Shown piece by piece: positions 47,878 through 57,983 of a stretch of DNA of 64,000 bases. The notes under the pieces are model-generated. The model was not told the origin of the DNA, did no database searches, and saw only the letters and a list, made by a program, of their open reading frames with translations. The translations under genes and the position numbers were made by a program. Source of the stretch: Kosakonia oryzendophytica (lineage in GTDB: Bacteria; Pseudomonadota; Gammaproteobacteria; Enterobacterales; Enterobacteriaceae); NCBI RefSeq assembly GCF_900094925.1, contig NZ_FMAY01000001.1:186001-250000 (forward strand), written 5' to 3'. How positions within the stretch are numbered: position 1 is the stretch's first letter; each line of letters starts with the position of its first letter.

Positions 47878-48306
47878 GTGATTATCCGCCGCTGGCAGGA
47901 AAGCGATCGGCCATTTTTACGCACCCTCTATTTGCGCGCCCGAAAAAGCAGTTGGACGTGGCTCGACAGCAGTGCGTGGCAGCTGGAAGATTTCGACGCT
48001 GTCACCCTCGGTGAAGCCATCTGGGTAGCGGAAGAGGATGGGCACCGGATGGGGTTCGCCTCGGTCTATGAGAACGATAATTTCCTGCACAACCTTTTTG
48101 TGGATCCGGACTTTCAGGGGAGAGGCGTGGGTAGCGCATTGCTCAAGCATGCGCAGTCAACGTTTACCCACACCGGGGCGCTGAAGTGTTTGTCGCTTAA
48201 CGAAGGGGCGCTGAAATTCTATCAGCGCCACGGCTGGCATGTCGAAGCACAGGGCGTCTCGCCGCAAGGGGACTATTTGTTGATGCACTATGTGCTGAAA
48301 CCGTGA
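47878..48306 (+). CDS. GNAT-family N-acetyltransferase
   Basis: 142 residues, GTG start at 47878 with AAGGA eight bases upstream, 13 bases after rcnB, so the two are probably co-transcribed. The GNAT fold is evident: IIRRWQESDRPFLRTLYLRA (strand 1/helix 1), LHNLFVDPDFQGRGVGSALL (acetyl-CoA pyrophosphate loop, Q/RxxGxG), and LNEGALKFYQRHGWHVEA (helix 4 region). The acceptor substrate is unknown. It is convergent with mrp across a hairpin. Confidence 0.85.
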   Translation: MIIRRWQESDRPFLRTLYLRARKSSWTWLDSSAWQLEDFDAVTLGEAIWVAEEDGHRMGFASVYENDNFLHNLFVDPDFQGRGVGSALLKHAQSTFTHTGALKCLSLNEGALKFYQRHGWHVEAQGVSPQGDYLLMHYVLKP

Positions 48307-48350
48307 TCGTCGGCGGCCAGATTTACCCCCTGACGCCAATCTGTTTCTCC

Positions 48351-48388
48351 AGGCCTGATGCGCTCAACGCCATCAGGCCTCTATTTTT
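48351..48388. terminator. REP-like bidirectional terminator between GNAT gene and mrp
   Basis: AGGCCTGATG (48351-48360) pairs with CATCAGGCCT (48371-48380) over CGCTCAACGC, and TATTTTT follows. The GCCTGATGCGCT core is REP-like. It sits between convergent genes. Confidence 0.75.
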
Positions 48389-49496
48389 ACACGGCGCGGA
48401 AAGCGATATCGCCTGGGATCACTTCACCCTGCCAGTAAAGCTGCGCGGCAACGCGCCCGGCAAGCTGGCGGTACAGCGCGGTAAACTCGCTGTCCGGGCG
48501 GCTGACCACGGTGGGCGTGCCTTTATCGAGATCTTCACGTAACGTGATGTGCAGCGGCAACTGACCTAACAGCTGCGTATGGTATTGCTGCGCCAGTTTC
48601 TCTGCGCCGCCGGTGCCAAAAATCGGCTCATGGTGACCGCAATGGCTGCAAATATGCACGCTCATGTTTTCCACGATGCCCAGCACTGGCACCTCAACTT
48701 TCTCAAACATGACGATGCCTTTTTTGGCATCAATCAGCGCGATATCCTGCGGCGTGGTCACCACCAGCGCGCCCGTCACCGGGATGTTTTGCGCCAGCGT
48801 CAGTTGGATGTCACCGGTGCCTGGCGGCATATCCAGCACCAGATAATCCAGATCCGGCCACATCGACTCCTGCAACAGTTGCAGCAGCGCCTTACTGGCC
48901 ATCGGGCCACGCCAGACCATGGCGTTATCGTCGGTCACCAGATAACCGATAGAGTTGGTTGCCAACCCGTGCGCCATGATCGGCGCCATATGCGTACCGT
49001 CTGGCGAAGTGGGGCGCTGATCTTCCGCTCCCAGCATTACCGGAATAGATGGCCCGTAAATATCGGCATCGAGAATACCGACTTTCGCCCCTTCCGCCGA
49101 CAGCGCCAGCGCCAGGTTAACCGCCGTCGACGACTTCCCTACCCCGCCTTTGCCAGAACTGACGGCAATGATGTTCTTCACACCGTTAACGCCCGGCTGA
49201 TTTTTCACGCGTTTTAACGTGGCGATGTTGTAAGAGAGTTTCCAGTCAATGGCTTGCGCACCTGTTATGCGCAGCAGCTCCGCGCTACATTGCGTCTGCA
49301 ATTCGCCAAATGCACTGCGCCAGACAAACGGCATAACCAGTTCGATATGCAGGGTCTCGTCCAGCCAGGCGACATGGTGCAGCGCTTTCAGCGCGGTGAG
49401 ATTGTGCTTCAGGGTTGGGTGCTGAAAATTTGCCAGCGTCCCGGCGACCATCGCACGTAAGGCTTCCGGGGATTTGGCCTGGGATTGCGAACTCAT
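48387..49496 (-). CDS. mrp: Iron-sulfur cluster carrier ATPase Mrp (ApbC)
   Basis: Cytoplasmic P-loop protein that binds and transfers Fe-S clusters. 369 residues as in E. coli. The N-terminal MIP18-like domain (1-90) is followed by the deviant Walker [21 protein letters not shown] (about 113-121), Walker B/switch [14 protein letters not shown], and the cluster-binding CxxC in [15 protein letters not shown] precedes the ATG. It is divergent from metG, as in E. coli. Confidence 0.97.
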   Translation of the reverse strand: MSSQSQAKSPEALRAMVAGTLANFQHPTLKHNLTALKALHHVAWLDETLHIELVMPFVWRSAFGELQTQCSAELLRITGAQAIDWKLSYNIATLKRVKNQPGVNGVKNIIAVSSGKGGVGKSSTAVNLALALSAEGAKVGILDADIYGPSIPVMLGAEDQRPTSPDGTHMAPIMAHGLATNSIGYLVTDDNAMVWRGPMASKALLQLLQESMWPDLDYLVLDMPPGTGDIQLTLAQNIPVTGALVVTTPQDIALIDAKKGIVMFEKVEVPVLGIVENMSVHICSHCGHHEPIFGTGGAEKLAQQYHTQLLGQLPLHITLREDLDKGTPTVVSRPDSEFTALYRQLAGRVAAQLYWQGEVIPGDIAFRAV

Positions 49497-49593
49497 CCCG
49501 ACTCCTTTGTAGTTGTTCTGAAAACGACATTGTAGCCACTCAGTTTACCCTGGGGGTAATAATTATCCATTTATGGATTAATGCCCTTATCGC

Positions 49594-49623
49594 TTGGCGC
49601 GATTGTTCCCCTTTTGGTACTAT
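49594..49623 (+). promoter_or_regulatory. Candidate metG promoter
   Basis: TTGGCG (49594-49599), an 18-base spacer and TACTAT (49618-49623), placing the RNA start about 30 bases before metG. Two palindromes, TTACCC-N3-GGGTAA (49545-49559) and ATCCAT-N2-ATGGAT (49565-49578), lie upstream in the mrp-metG gap. Confidence 0.5.
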
Positions 49624-49660
49624 CGATACCCCTTTTTCTCAAGAAGATGTAATGCCCACT

Positions 49661-51691
49661 ATGACTCAAGTCGCGAAGAAAATTCTGGTAACGTGCGCTT
49701 TGCCGTACGCCAACGGCTCCATCCACCTCGGCCATATGCTGGAGCACATCCAGGCTGATGTCTGGGTCCGTTACCAGCGAATGCGCGGCCATCAGGTCAA
49801 TTTCATCTGCGCCGACGATGCGCACGGTACGCCGATCATGCTGAAAGCACAGCAGCTTGGCATCACGCCGGAGCAGATGATTGCCGAAATGAGTCAGGAG
49901 CATCAGACCGATTTCGCTGGCTTCAATATCAGCTACGACAACTATCACTCCACGCACAGCGACGAGAACCGCGAGCTGTCGGAGCTGATTTACACGCGCC
50001 TGAAAGAGAACGGCTTTATTAAAAACCGCACCATCTCTCAGCTTTACGATCCGGAAAAAGGCATGTTCCTGCCGGACCGTTTTGTAAAAGGTACCTGCCC
50101 GAAATGTAAATCACCGGATCAGTACGGCGATAACTGCGAAGTGTGTGGCGCGACCTACAGCCCGACCGAGCTTATCGAACCGAAATCCGTGGTTTCCGGC
50201 GCGACCCCGGTGATGCGTGACTCTGAACACTTCTTCTTTGATCTGCCCTCTTTCAGCGAAATGCTGCAAGCATGGACCCGTAGCGGCGCGCTGCAGGAGC
50301 AAGTGGCTAACAAAATGCAGGAGTGGTTCGAATCTGGTCTGCAACAGTGGGATATCTCCCGCGATGCGCCCTACTTCGGTTTCGAAATCCCGAATGCGCC
50401 GGGCAAATATTTCTACGTCTGGCTGGACGCGCCTATCGGCTACATGGGGTCGTTCAAAAACCTGTGTGACAAACGCAGCGATCTGAACTTTGATGACTGG
50501 TGGAAGAAAGAGTCCGACGCCGAGCTGTATCACTTTATCGGTAAAGACATCGTTTATTTCCACAGCTTGTTCTGGCCTGCGATGCTGGAAGGCAGTGGTT
50601 TCCGTAAACCGACCAACCTGTTCGTCCACGGTTATGTGACGGTGAATGGCGCGAAGATGTCCAAATCCCGCGGCACCTTTATCAAAGCCAGCACCTGGCT
50701 GAACCACTTCGATGCCGACAGCCTTCGCTACTACTACGCCGCGAAACTCTCTTCGCGCATTGATGATATTGACCTGAACCTGGAAGATTTTATCCAGCGC
50801 GTGAATGCCGATATCGTCAACAAAGTGGTGAACCTCGCCTCCCGTAACGCTGGCTTTATCGCCAAGCGTTTTGACGGCGTGCTGGCGGCAGAACTGGCGG
50901 ATCCACAGTTGTACAAAACCTTTACCGATGCCGCAGCCACCATTGGCGAAGCATGGGAAAGCCGCGAGTTTGGTAAAGCGGTGCGTGAAATTATGGCGCT
51001 GGCGGATGTGGCAAACCGTTATGTCGATGAGCAGGCTCCGTGGGTGGTGGCAAAACAGGAAGGTCGCGATGCCGACCTGCAGGCGATCTGCTCAATGGGC
51101 ATCAACCTGTTCCGCGTGTTGCTGACTTATCTGAAGCCCGTACTGCCATCGCTGGCGGAGCGTGCAGAAGCGTTCCTGAACACCACGCTTGCATGGGATG
51201 CTATTGACCAGCCGTTGCTGAGTCACAAAGTCAACGCCTTCAAAGCGCTGTATAACCGCATTGAGATGAAACAGGTGGAAGCACTGGTGGAAGCGTCCAA
51301 AGAAGAAGTGAAAGCGGCCGCCGCACCGGCGACTGGCGAACTGGCGGACAACCCGATTCAGGAGACCATCAGTTTTGATGATTTCGCCAAAGTCGATCTG
51401 CGCGTGGCGCTGATTGAGAACGCCGAATTCGTTGAAGGTTCCGATAAGCTGTTGCGCCTGACGCTGGATCTGGACGGTGAAAAACGCAACGTCTTCTCCG
51501 GTATTCGCTCTGCGTACCCGGATCCGTCGGCGCTGATTGGTCGTCTGACAGTGATGGTCGCCAACCTCGCACCGCGTAAAATGCGCTTCGGCATCTCTGA
51601 AGGGATGGTGATGGCGGCAGGCCCTGGCGGGAAAGATATCTTCCTGTTAAGCCCTGACAGCGGCGCAAAAGCAGGCCAGCAGGTCAAATAA
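49661..51691 (+). CDS. metG: Methionyl-tRNA synthetase
   Basis: Charges tRNA-Met. 676 residues (E. coli 677) from the ATG at 49661 ([10 protein letters not shown]), chosen by comparison with E. coli; an in-frame ATG three codons upstream at 49652 also has a nearby AAGAAG. Class I motifs HLGH at 22-25 and KMSKS near 331 are present. The zinc knuckle [17 protein letters not shown] and the C-terminal tRNA-binding OB-fold ([20 protein letters not shown], about 575-676) that dimerises the enzyme are intact. Confidence 0.98.
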   Translation: MTQVAKKILVTCALPYANGSIHLGHMLEHIQADVWVRYQRMRGHQVNFICADDAHGTPIMLKAQQLGITPEQMIAEMSQEHQTDFAGFNISYDNYHSTHSDENRELSELIYTRLKENGFIKNRTISQLYDPEKGMFLPDRFVKGTCPKCKSPDQYGDNCEVCGATYSPTELIEPKSVVSGATPVMRDSEHFFFDLPSFSEMLQAWTRSGALQEQVANKMQEWFESGLQQWDISRDAPYFGFEIPNAPGKYFYVWLDAPIGYMGSFKNLCDKRSDLNFDDWWKKESDAELYHFIGKDIVYFHSLFWPAMLEGSGFRKPTNLFVHGYVTVNGAKMSKSRGTFIKASTWLNHFDADSLRYYYAAKLSSRIDDIDLNLEDFIQRVNADIVNKVVNLASRNAGFIAKRFDGVLAAELADPQLYKTFTDAAATIGEAWESREFGKAVREIMALADVANRYVDEQAPWVVAKQEGRDADLQAICSMGINLFRVLLTYLKPVLPSLAERAEAFLNTTLAWDAIDQPLLSHKVNAFKALYNRIEMKQVEALVEASKEEVKAAAAPATGELADNPIQETISFDDFAKVDLRVALIENAEFVEGSDKLLRLTLDLDGEKRNVFSGIRSAYPDPSALIGRLTVMVANLAPRKMRFGISEGMVMAAGPGGKDIFLLSPDSGAKAGQQVK

Positions 51692-51694
51692 ATC

Positions 51695-51723
51695 AAAAAG
51701 GCGCTGATATCAGCGCCTTTTTT
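51695..51723 (+). terminator. Intrinsic terminator after metG
   Basis: AAAAAGGCGCTGA pairs with TCAGCGCCTTTTT in an almost continuous palindrome, with a T-run at 51718-51723, four bases after the metG stop. It could also work on the other strand. Confidence 0.92.
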
Positions 51724-51761
51724 CTATACTGAACAGACTCAACGAGACACAGGGGAATATC

Positions 51762-52217
51762 GTGAAATTCAGTCAACTTATTGCCGCACTCTTTTCTGTC
51801 GCGTTACTGCTCGGCCTGAGCGGCTGCGAGGAAAAAGAGCAGAGTAAATCCTTTCAGTGGTCCGGGCAGGGTACAGAAATGACGCTGACCTATTACTATA
51901 AAGATGACAAAGTGCTGCGCCAGACGGCAAACAATAAATTTGACTACGCCGCCGTCGGTGTGAAAAGCAAAGAAGAGGCAAAAAGCATCCTCGGTCCTGT
52001 CAGCCAGAAATACCAGAACATAAAAGGCATCACGGAAAAGGTGGATTATCAGGACACCTACGCGCTGGAAACACTGAATGTGGATTACAGCACGGTGAAT
52101 TTTGCCGATTTGAGCGCCCTGCAGGGTGCGGAATTCACCGGCGAGGTGAAAGACGGCATCAGCATGAAAAAATCAGAAGCGTTGTTGAAAGCGCGCGGCT
52201 TTAAAGAAGTGAAATAA
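51762..52217 (+). CDS. yehR: YehR-family lipoprotein (DUF1307)
   Basis: 151 residues (E. coli YehR about 153). The signal peptide ends in lipobox LSGC with Cys22, followed by EEKEQ, so the mature protein is probably carried to the outer membrane. The mature domain has KSFQWSGQGTEMTLTYYYKD and ends ISMKKSEALLKARGFKEVK, as in the family. Function unknown. GGGGAA precedes the GTG/ATG-type start region, and metG's terminator lies just upstream. Confidence 0.88.
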   Translation: MKFSQLIAALFSVALLLGLSGCEEKEQSKSFQWSGQGTEMTLTYYYKDDKVLRQTANNKFDYAAVGVKSKEEAKSILGPVSQKYQNIKGITEKVDYQDTYALETLNVDYSTVNFADLSALQGAEFTGEVKDGISMKKSEALLKARGFKEVK

Positions 52218-52226
52218 GCGGCATTG

Positions 52227-52250
52227 CCCGAAAGCGTCAACGCTTTCGGG
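52227..52250 (+). terminator. Hairpin after yehR
   Basis: CCCGAAAGCG (52227-52236) and CGCTTTCGGG (52241-52250) form ten perfect pairs around TCAA, ten bases after the yehR stop. No U-run follows. Confidence 0.55.
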
Positions 52251-52269
52251 GCTGCAACGGGCTCTTGCA

Positions 52270-52303
52270 CAGGCCGGATAAGGCACAGCCGCTATCCGGC
52301 CTG
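52270..52303. repeat. REP element between yehR and yehS
   Basis: CAGGCCGGATA (52270-52280) and TATCCGGCCTG (52293-52303) are perfect inverted arms over a 12-base loop. The GCCGGATAAGGC...GCCGCTATCCGGC layout is the classic REP/PU unit, here between convergent genes. Confidence 0.85.
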
Positions 52304-52309
52304 TTTGCG

Positions 52310-52780
52310 TTATTTCTGTGGTTTTTGCCCTTTCACCGCTAAGCCGCGCAGGAAGTAACGCAAAAACTGGTCGCCGCATTCACGGAAATTCTTATGCTCC
52401 GGCGAACGCATCATGGCGGTGATTTCTGGCATCGAAACGCGGAATTGCTGGGCGGTGAGGATCGCCAGAATATCGTCCGTCTTTAACGAAAAGGCGATGC
52501 GCAGCTTCTTCAGCACAATATTGTTATTCAGCTTACGCTCGGCAACCAGTGGCGGCGCACTCTCATCCTTGCCGCGTTTTTCGTAGATCAGGCCGTTCAG
52601 AAAAGCGGACAACACAATATCCGGACACGGCTGATAACCGGCCTCATCCTCTTTGCGCAGCCAGGGGGCTAACTGTTCGACGGTGACGGGCGTGTCCGCC
52701 AGCGCCAGGATCCGCACCAGTGCAGCATTGTCCACTTGCAGGGTGTAACGCAGGCTGCGCAGGATATCGTTATTAAGCAT
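52310..52780 (-). CDS. yehS: YehS, DUF1456 protein
   Basis: 156 residues from the ATG at 52780, as in E. coli. It contains two copies of the DUF1456 repeat: LNNDILRSLRYTLQVDNAAL with LAPWLRKEDEAGYQPCPDIV, and NNNIVLKKLRIAFSLKTDDI with SMPEITAMMRSPEHKNFREC. Cytoplasmic, function unknown; the repeat may bind nucleic acid, but that is only a guess. It lies downstream of btsR on the same strand with a 53-base gap. Confidence 0.93.
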   Translation of the reverse strand: MLNNDILRSLRYTLQVDNAALVRILALADTPVTVEQLAPWLRKEDEAGYQPCPDIVLSAFLNGLIYEKRGKDESAPPLVAERKLNNNIVLKKLRIAFSLKTDDILAILTAQQFRVSMPEITAMMRSPEHKNFRECGDQFLRYFLRGLAVKGQKPQK

Positions 52781-52833
52781 CTTGTTTCCCGGAAATGATG
52801 AACCAGCGCGCAGTTTAGGCATCGTGCAGGAAT

Positions 52834-53553
52834 TTACAACCCCAGCGCCTCTTTTAAATTTTTCAGATAGCGGCGACTTACCGGCACCGTCAGGCCATCG
52901 CGCAGCAATAACTCCGCCTGCCCGTTATCTTCAAGACGAATTTCTTTCAGGTGCGCCAGATTCACCAGATACTGACGATGACAGCGGATCAGCGGCGTAC
53001 GGCTCTCCAGCGTTCGCAAGGTCAGCTCGGTAAACCCCTCTTTGCCTTCATGACTGGTCACATACACCCCGCTCATCCGGCTACTGACAAACGCCACCTC
53101 TTCCATCTGCAACAGCCAGATTCGGCTATGCCCGGTGCAGGGAATAAACTTCAGCGCGTCCTGATTTTCCGGCAATACGGAAACATCCTGCTCATTACGC
53201 TCCTGGCGCAGACGGGTGAGCGTTTTCTCCAGCCGGCGTGCTTCAATGGGCTTAAGCAGATAATCAAACGCGTGCTCTTCAAAGGCCTGCACTGCGTATT
53301 CATCAAAGGCGGTCAGAAACACCACATAAGGCCGGTTTTCCGGATCCAGCATACCGACCATTTCCAGCCCACTGATGCGCGGCATTTGAATATCCAGAAA
53401 CAGGACATCCGGGCGCAGCTTGTGCACCGCGCCAATGGCTTCAACCGCATTGCTGCACTCACCCACAATCTCAATATCGCTCTCTTCCTGAAGCAGAATA
53501 CGCAGGTTTTCCCGGGCCAGCGGTTCATCATCAACAATCAGCACTTTTAACAT
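52834..53553 (-). CDS. btsR: Response regulator BtsR (LytTR family)
   Basis: Formerly yehT. It activates the pyruvate transporter gene btsT when BtsS senses external pyruvate. 239 residues as in E. coli. Receiver domain with VDDEP and phosphoacceptor Asp54 (LFLDIQMPR); LytTR DNA-binding domain in the C-terminal 100 residues ([57 protein letters not shown]). It overlaps btsS by seven bases. Confidence 0.97.
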   Translation of the reverse strand: MLKVLIVDDEPLARENLRILLQEESDIEIVGECSNAVEAIGAVHKLRPDVLFLDIQMPRISGLEMVGMLDPENRPYVVFLTAFDEYAVQAFEEHAFDYLLKPIEARRLEKTLTRLRQERNEQDVSVLPENQDALKFIPCTGHSRIWLLQMEEVAFVSSRMSGVYVTSHEGKEGFTELTLRTLESRTPLIRCHRQYLVNLAHLKEIRLEDNGQAELLLRDGLTVPVSRRYLKNLKEALGL

Positions 53554-55235
53554 GCGTGTTCCTCCAGCGGGAGTCGTAAGGTAATGCGGGTAAAGATGTC
53601 CGGCTCACAGGCGATAGTTATCCCGCACTCGTTACCGTAACGGGCGCGTAAGCGCTTATCCACCAGGCTCATGCCCAACCCACTGGCGTCACCTTTCGGC
53701 TGATACAACCCCGCGTTATCTTCAATCGCCAGCAGCAGATGTTGCCCGTCAAGACTGGCGTTGATGGAAATTTCGCCGACGCCAAGCAGTTGTGAGGTGC
53801 CGTGTTTAATGGCGTTTTCCACGATCGGCTGTAGGGTAAAGGCGGGCAGATGCAGATGTGCAAGCGTTTCGGGCACATGTAACTGCACCTGTAAACGCGA
53901 CTGAAAACGCGCTTTTTCAATTTGCAGATACGCATTCACGTGCTCGATTTCGTCCGCCAGCGTGACAATCTCCGATGGCCGTTTCAGGTTTTTACGAAAG
54001 AAAGTCGACAGATACTGCACCAACAACCCGGCCTGATCGCTATCCCGGCGGATCACCGCTTTCAGCGTATTCAGCGCGTTAAACAAGAAATGCGGGTTAA
54101 CCTGCGCGTGCAACAGTTTGATTTCTGACTGGGTAAGCAGCGCTTTCTGACGTTCATACTGCCCGGCCAGGATCTGCGCCGACAACAACTGGGCAATCCC
54201 TTCCCCCAGGGTGCGGTTGATAGAGCTGAAGAGGCGATTCTTCGCCTCATACAATTTAATGGTACCCACCACGCGCTGGTTCTCACCGCGTAAGGGGATC
54301 ACCAGCGTAGAGCCTAATTTGCAATGGGGATGCAGCGAGCAGCGGTACGGCACTTCGTTGCCGTCGGCATAAACCACCTCCCCGGTCTCAATAGCGCGTT
54401 GCGTCCACACCGAGGAGATTGGCCGCCCGGGCAGATGGTGATCGTCACCGATGCCGGTAAACGCCAACAATTTTTCGCGATCGGTGATCGCCACTGCACC
54501 GATTTCCAGCTCTTTATACAGCACCTGCGCCACTTTCATGCTGTTCACTTCATTAAAGCCCTGGCGCAAAAAACCTTCTGTTGAGGCGGCGACTTTCAAC
54601 GCAGTGGCGGAAAATGCCGAGGTGTATTTTTCAAACATGGCGCGCTTATCCAACAGGATGCGCATAAACAGCGCGGCGCCCACGGTATTGGTCACCATCA
54701 TCGGTGCGGCGATGCTCTGCACCAGGTGCAGCGCGCTGTCGAACGGCCGGGCTATCAACAGAATAATCAGCATCTGTATCAGCTCCGCCACGCAGGTCAC
54801 CGCGCCTGCGGTAAACGGGCTAAACACCAGATCGGTGCGCCCGCGCTTGATCAGAATGCTGTGCATCAGGCCACCGAGCAGCCCTTCGACAAAGGTGGAG
54901 ATCATACAGCTGAGCGCCGTCATGCCGCCCATCGAGTAGCGATGCAAACCGCCGGTTAACCCCACCAACCCACCAACCAGCGGGCCGCCAAGCAGCCCGC
55001 CCATTACTGCGCCAATTGCGCGGGTATTGGCAATAGAGTCTTCAATGTGCAGACCAAAATAGGTGCCGAGAATGCAAAAAATGGAGAAGGTGACATAGCA
55101 CAACAGCTTGTGCGGCAGACGTACCGTGACCTGCATCAGCGGAATAAACAGACGCGTTTTGCTCATCAGCCAGGCGATGACTAAAAACACGCACATTTGC
55201 TGGAGCAGTAACAACACCAGATTAAACTCGTACAT
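53547..55235 (-). CDS. btsS: Pyruvate-sensing histidine kinase BtsS
   Basis: Formerly yehU. 562 residues from the ATG at 55235 (E. coli 561). The N-terminal 5TM-LYT membrane sensor has about six helices (residues 4-205, including [15 protein letters not shown]). A GAF-like domain spans about 225-350 ([20 protein letters not shown]). The LytS-type kinase has the phospho-His in [20 protein letters not shown] near residue 375 and an ATPase lid [14 protein letters not shown] with [16 protein letters not shown]. Confidence 0.97.
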   Translation of the reverse strand: MYEFNLVLLLLQQMCVFLVIAWLMSKTRLFIPLMQVTVRLPHKLLCYVTFSIFCILGTYFGLHIEDSIANTRAIGAVMGGLLGGPLVGGLVGLTGGLHRYSMGGMTALSCMISTFVEGLLGGLMHSILIKRGRTDLVFSPFTAGAVTCVAELIQMLIILLIARPFDSALHLVQSIAAPMMVTNTVGAALFMRILLDKRAMFEKYTSAFSATALKVAASTEGFLRQGFNEVNSMKVAQVLYKELEIGAVAITDREKLLAFTGIGDDHHLPGRPISSVWTQRAIETGEVVYADGNEVPYRCSLHPHCKLGSTLVIPLRGENQRVVGTIKLYEAKNRLFSSINRTLGEGIAQLLSAQILAGQYERQKALLTQSEIKLLHAQVNPHFLFNALNTLKAVIRRDSDQAGLLVQYLSTFFRKNLKRPSEIVTLADEIEHVNAYLQIEKARFQSRLQVQLHVPETLAHLHLPAFTLQPIVENAIKHGTSQLLGVGEISINASLDGQHLLLAIEDNAGLYQPKGDASGLGMSLVDKRLRARYGNECGITIACEPDIFTRITLRLPLEEHAC

Positions 55236-55445
55236 ACCCGCCAAACCACATCAACTGAAAGCGCGTAACATACAGGGAGTCGCTTCGCGTTTCTTTGAAG
55301 CTTTCCAAAAAAATGCCAAATCGTGCTCGCTATCACAAAGTTATCTTAGGAATTGAATACATAACGCAAATTTTCACCCCCAAGCCCGTCCACGATAAAC
55401 AACAGCTACAGTTAGCATGGGGAGAGTGCAGGCAAAGGTGAAACC

Positions 55446-56168
55446 ATGGCGCTTTACACGATCGGCGAAGTGGCAGTGTTGTGTGATATTAACCCCGTGA
55501 CGCTGCGCGCCTGGCAGCGACGATACGGATTATTAAAGCCCCAGCGCACGGATGGCGGGCACCGCCTGTTTACCGATGCGGATATTGACCGTATCCGGGA
55601 AATCCAGCGCTGGATAGACAGTGGTGTGCAGGTCAGTAAAGTACGCGCTCTGCTCTACAACGAAACGGAAGAGGCACATAACGGCTGGCGCGCCCAGCAG
55701 GAAACCGTGCTGCACTATTTGCAGGAGGGCAACCTCAACAGGCTGCATGTGTGGATCAAAGAGTGCACCCGCGACTACCCCGCCCGAACGCTGAACACCT
55801 CGCTCTTCGCTCCGTTACGCCGCCGTTTGCAAAGCGCCCAACCGGCATTGCTGGGTCTGCTGGATGGCGTCCTTATCAACCATATCTCTGTTTGCCTGGC
55901 ATCGGCGCGGAAAAAGAATGAGAAAGGCGCGCTGGTGATCGGCTGGAATGTGCAGGACACCACACAGTTGTGGCTGGAGGGCTGGATGGCAAGCCAGCAG
56001 GGCTGGCGGGTGGATGTGTTGCCCCATTCACTGCCGCAGGTACGCCCGGAGATGTTCGAGGGTCAGACCTTGTTAGTCTGGTGCGGCGAGACGCCGACAG
56101 CTACGCAGCAACAACAACTACGGGCATGGCGCGACGACGGCCATCCGGTCCACCTTCTCGGTATTTAA
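55446..56168 (+). CDS. mlrA: MerR-like curli regulator MlrA
   Basis: Activates csgD transcription in E. coli and is held inactive by PdeR/DgcM until c-di-GMP rises, a circuit that includes DgcE (20927). 240 residues (E. coli 243). The N-terminal MerR winged helix is clear: YTIGEVAVLCDINPVTLRAW, then GLLKPQRTDGGHRLFTDADI. The C-terminal part is the partner-binding domain (about 80-240). AAGGTG precedes the ATG. It is divergent from btsS. Confidence 0.96.
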   Translation: MALYTIGEVAVLCDINPVTLRAWQRRYGLLKPQRTDGGHRLFTDADIDRIREIQRWIDSGVQVSKVRALLYNETEEAHNGWRAQQETVLHYLQEGNLNRLHVWIKECTRDYPARTLNTSLFAPLRRRLQSAQPALLGLLDGVLINHISVCLASARKKNEKGALVIGWNVQDTTQLWLEGWMASQQGWRVDVLPHSLPQVRPEMFEGQTLLVWCGETPTATQQQQLRAWRDDGHPVHLLGI

Positions 56169-56226
56169 TGTTTTATCAACAACCCGGCTCCCTTTATACT
56201 ACGCGTCTTAACAAAAGGAGCGAAAA

Positions 56227-56340
56227 ATGAAGCCTGGTAAAATTATCGTCATCACCCTTTTTCTGCTGATGGCGATCGGTGGAATCAGCGGCGTGATGCT
56301 GGCGGGTTATTCGTTTATTGTACGTGGCGGTGCCGGTTAA
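56227..56340 (+). CDS. yohO: Small membrane protein YohO
   Basis: 37-residue single-helix protein starting [19 protein letters not shown] and ending FIVRGGAG, matching E. coli YohO as I recall it. AAGGAG lies nine bases before the ATG. Its last 26 bases overlap the 3' end of yehW on the opposite strand. It follows mlrA at 58 bases. Function unknown, expected in the inner membrane. Confidence 0.9.
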   Translation: MKPGKIIVITLFLLMAIGGISGVMLAGYSFIVRGGAG

Positions 56341-57052
56341 GCAGGCGCGCCAGCCGCTCAAACCCTCTGTCGACAATGATCGCCGCCAGCGCGACCAGCA
56401 CCGCTCCTTGCACAACATACGCCGTATTAAACCCGCTTAAGCCAATGATGATCGGCGTACCGAGGGTGCTGGCCCCCACCGTTGAGGCGATGGTCGCGGT
56501 GCCGATATTAATGATGACCGATGTTCTTACCCCGGCGATGATCACCGGCGCCGCCAGCGGCAACTCCACCTTCAACAAACGCTGCGTGCCGCTCATTCCC
56601 ATGCCCTGCGCCACGCTTTGCACACCGTCGGGAACAGCCGCAATGCCTGCCAGCGTGCCCTGCAAAATCGGCAGCACGCCATACAGCACCAGCCCAATGA
56701 TCGCCGGTTCTTTGCCAAATCCCATGACCGGGACCGCAATGGCCAGCACCGCCACGGGTGGAAAGGTTTGCCCCACCGCTGCGATGGTCTCCGCCAGTGG
56801 GCGAAACTCACGCCCGGCCGGACGTGTCACCGCGACAGCCACCCCGACGCCAATCACGATGGCAATCGCGCTCGAAACGGCCACCAGCGAGAAATGTGCG
56901 GCGGTAAGTGCCAGGAAACTCTCCTGTAAATAGACCGGGCGCGGCAACTGCGGGAACAACGCGCCAAATACCCCGGCGCTTTGCGGCAACCAGAGCAGCA
57001 GCGCAACAAACAACGCCACCAACCATAACAACGGATCACGCAGGTATGTCAC
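56315..57052 (-). CDS. yehW: Osmoprotectant-type ABC permease YehW
   Basis: 245 residues from a GTG start at 57052 ([10 protein letters not shown]) with GGAGG six bases upstream; this matches the 243-residue E. coli protein, while the open frame runs further. About six membrane helices. The permease EAA-type loop is [20 protein letters not shown], followed by [20 protein letters not shown]. It starts 17 bases inside yehX, so it is coupled. With YehX, YehY and OsmF it forms a betaine/choline-type (QAT family) importer, of low affinity in E. coli. Confidence 0.93.
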   Translation of the reverse strand: MTYLRDPLLWLVALFVALLLWLPQSAGVFGALFPQLPRPVYLQESFLALTAAHFSLVAVSSAIAIVIGVGVAVAVTRPAGREFRPLAETIAAVGQTFPPVAVLAIAVPVMGFGKEPAIIGLVLYGVLPILQGTLAGIAAVPDGVQSVAQGMGMSGTQRLLKVELPLAAPVIIAGVRTSVIINIGTATIASTVGASTLGTPIIIGLSGFNTAYVVQGAVLVALAAIIVDRGFERLARLLNRHRHVQ

Positions 57053-57983
57053 CGGAGGCCTCCACACGCAGCAGATCGCGAAAATGCAGCGTACCGCAGG
57101 GTTGCCCCTGCGCATCGCAGACAGGTAACACATCGCACTGGCGAGCAACAAAGGCCGACAACGCTTCGCGCAGTGACATATCATCACGCAGCGGCTCGCC
57201 GTCTACTGGCTGCTCGTGTCGCAGATAGCCACGCACCTGGCGAAGTGACAACAGGCGAACGCCCAGTTCGCTGCGGCCAAAAAACTCGCGCACAAAATCG
57301 TTACGCGGCGCGGTCAGCATGTCCAGCGGCGTCCCCTGCTGCACCACTTCGCCGCTATCCATTAACACCAGATGATCGGCCAGTTGCAGCGCCTCATCAA
57401 TGTCATGCGTCACCAACACAATGGTGCGCCCAAGCAGACGGTGAATGCGCACCATCTCCTGTTGTAAGGCCGCGCGCGTCACCGGATCTAACGCACCAAA
57501 CGGCTCGTCCATTAATAATACTTCCGGATCCGCCGCCAGCGCTCTGGCCACACCGACCCGCTGCTGTTGCCCGCCGGAAAGCTGATGCGGGAAACGTTCG
57601 CGCAGCGACGACTCCAGCCCCAGCAGTGCCATCAACTCATCCACACGGGCATTGCTTTTGCTCCGCGACCACTTTTGCAAATGCAGCACGGTGGCAATGT
57701 TTTGCGCTACGGTCCAGTGCGGAAACAGGCCAATCGATTGAATGGCGTACCCCATACGCCGGCGAAGCGCAAGAACCGGCTGTTGGCGGATATCCTCCCC
57801 GGCAAACAGAATGGTTCCTTCGTCGTGCTCCACCAGCCGGTTAATCATCTTCAGCGTGGTGGACTTGCCGGAACCCGAGGTGCCAATCAGCACGGAAAAC
57901 GCACCGGTTTTAAAGTGTAAATTAAGGTTGTTCACCGCCCGCTGCCCGGCGAAAATTTTACTGACGTTGTTAAACTCAATCAT
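57036..57983 (-). CDS. yehX: Osmoprotectant-type ABC transporter ATPase YehX
   Basis: 315 residues (E. coli 308). Walker A is [20 protein letters not shown], signature [16 protein letters not shown], Walker [14 protein letters not shown] and the H-loop [11 protein letters not shown]. The C-terminal region (about 245-315) is CBS-like ([20 protein letters not shown]), as in ATPases of osmotically gated transporters. It overlaps yehY by four bases and yehW by 17. Confidence 0.95.
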   Translation of the reverse strand: MIEFNNVSKIFAGQRAVNNLNLHFKTGAFSVLIGTSGSGKSTTLKMINRLVEHDEGTILFAGEDIRQQPVLALRRRMGYAIQSIGLFPHWTVAQNIATVLHLQKWSRSKSNARVDELMALLGLESSLRERFPHQLSGGQQQRVGVARALAADPEVLLMDEPFGALDPVTRAALQQEMVRIHRLLGRTIVLVTHDIDEALQLADHLVLMDSGEVVQQGTPLDMLTAPRNDFVREFFGRSELGVRLLSLRQVRGYLRHEQPVDGEPLRDDMSLREALSAFVARQCDVLPVCDAQGQPCGTLHFRDLLRVEASGDIPA

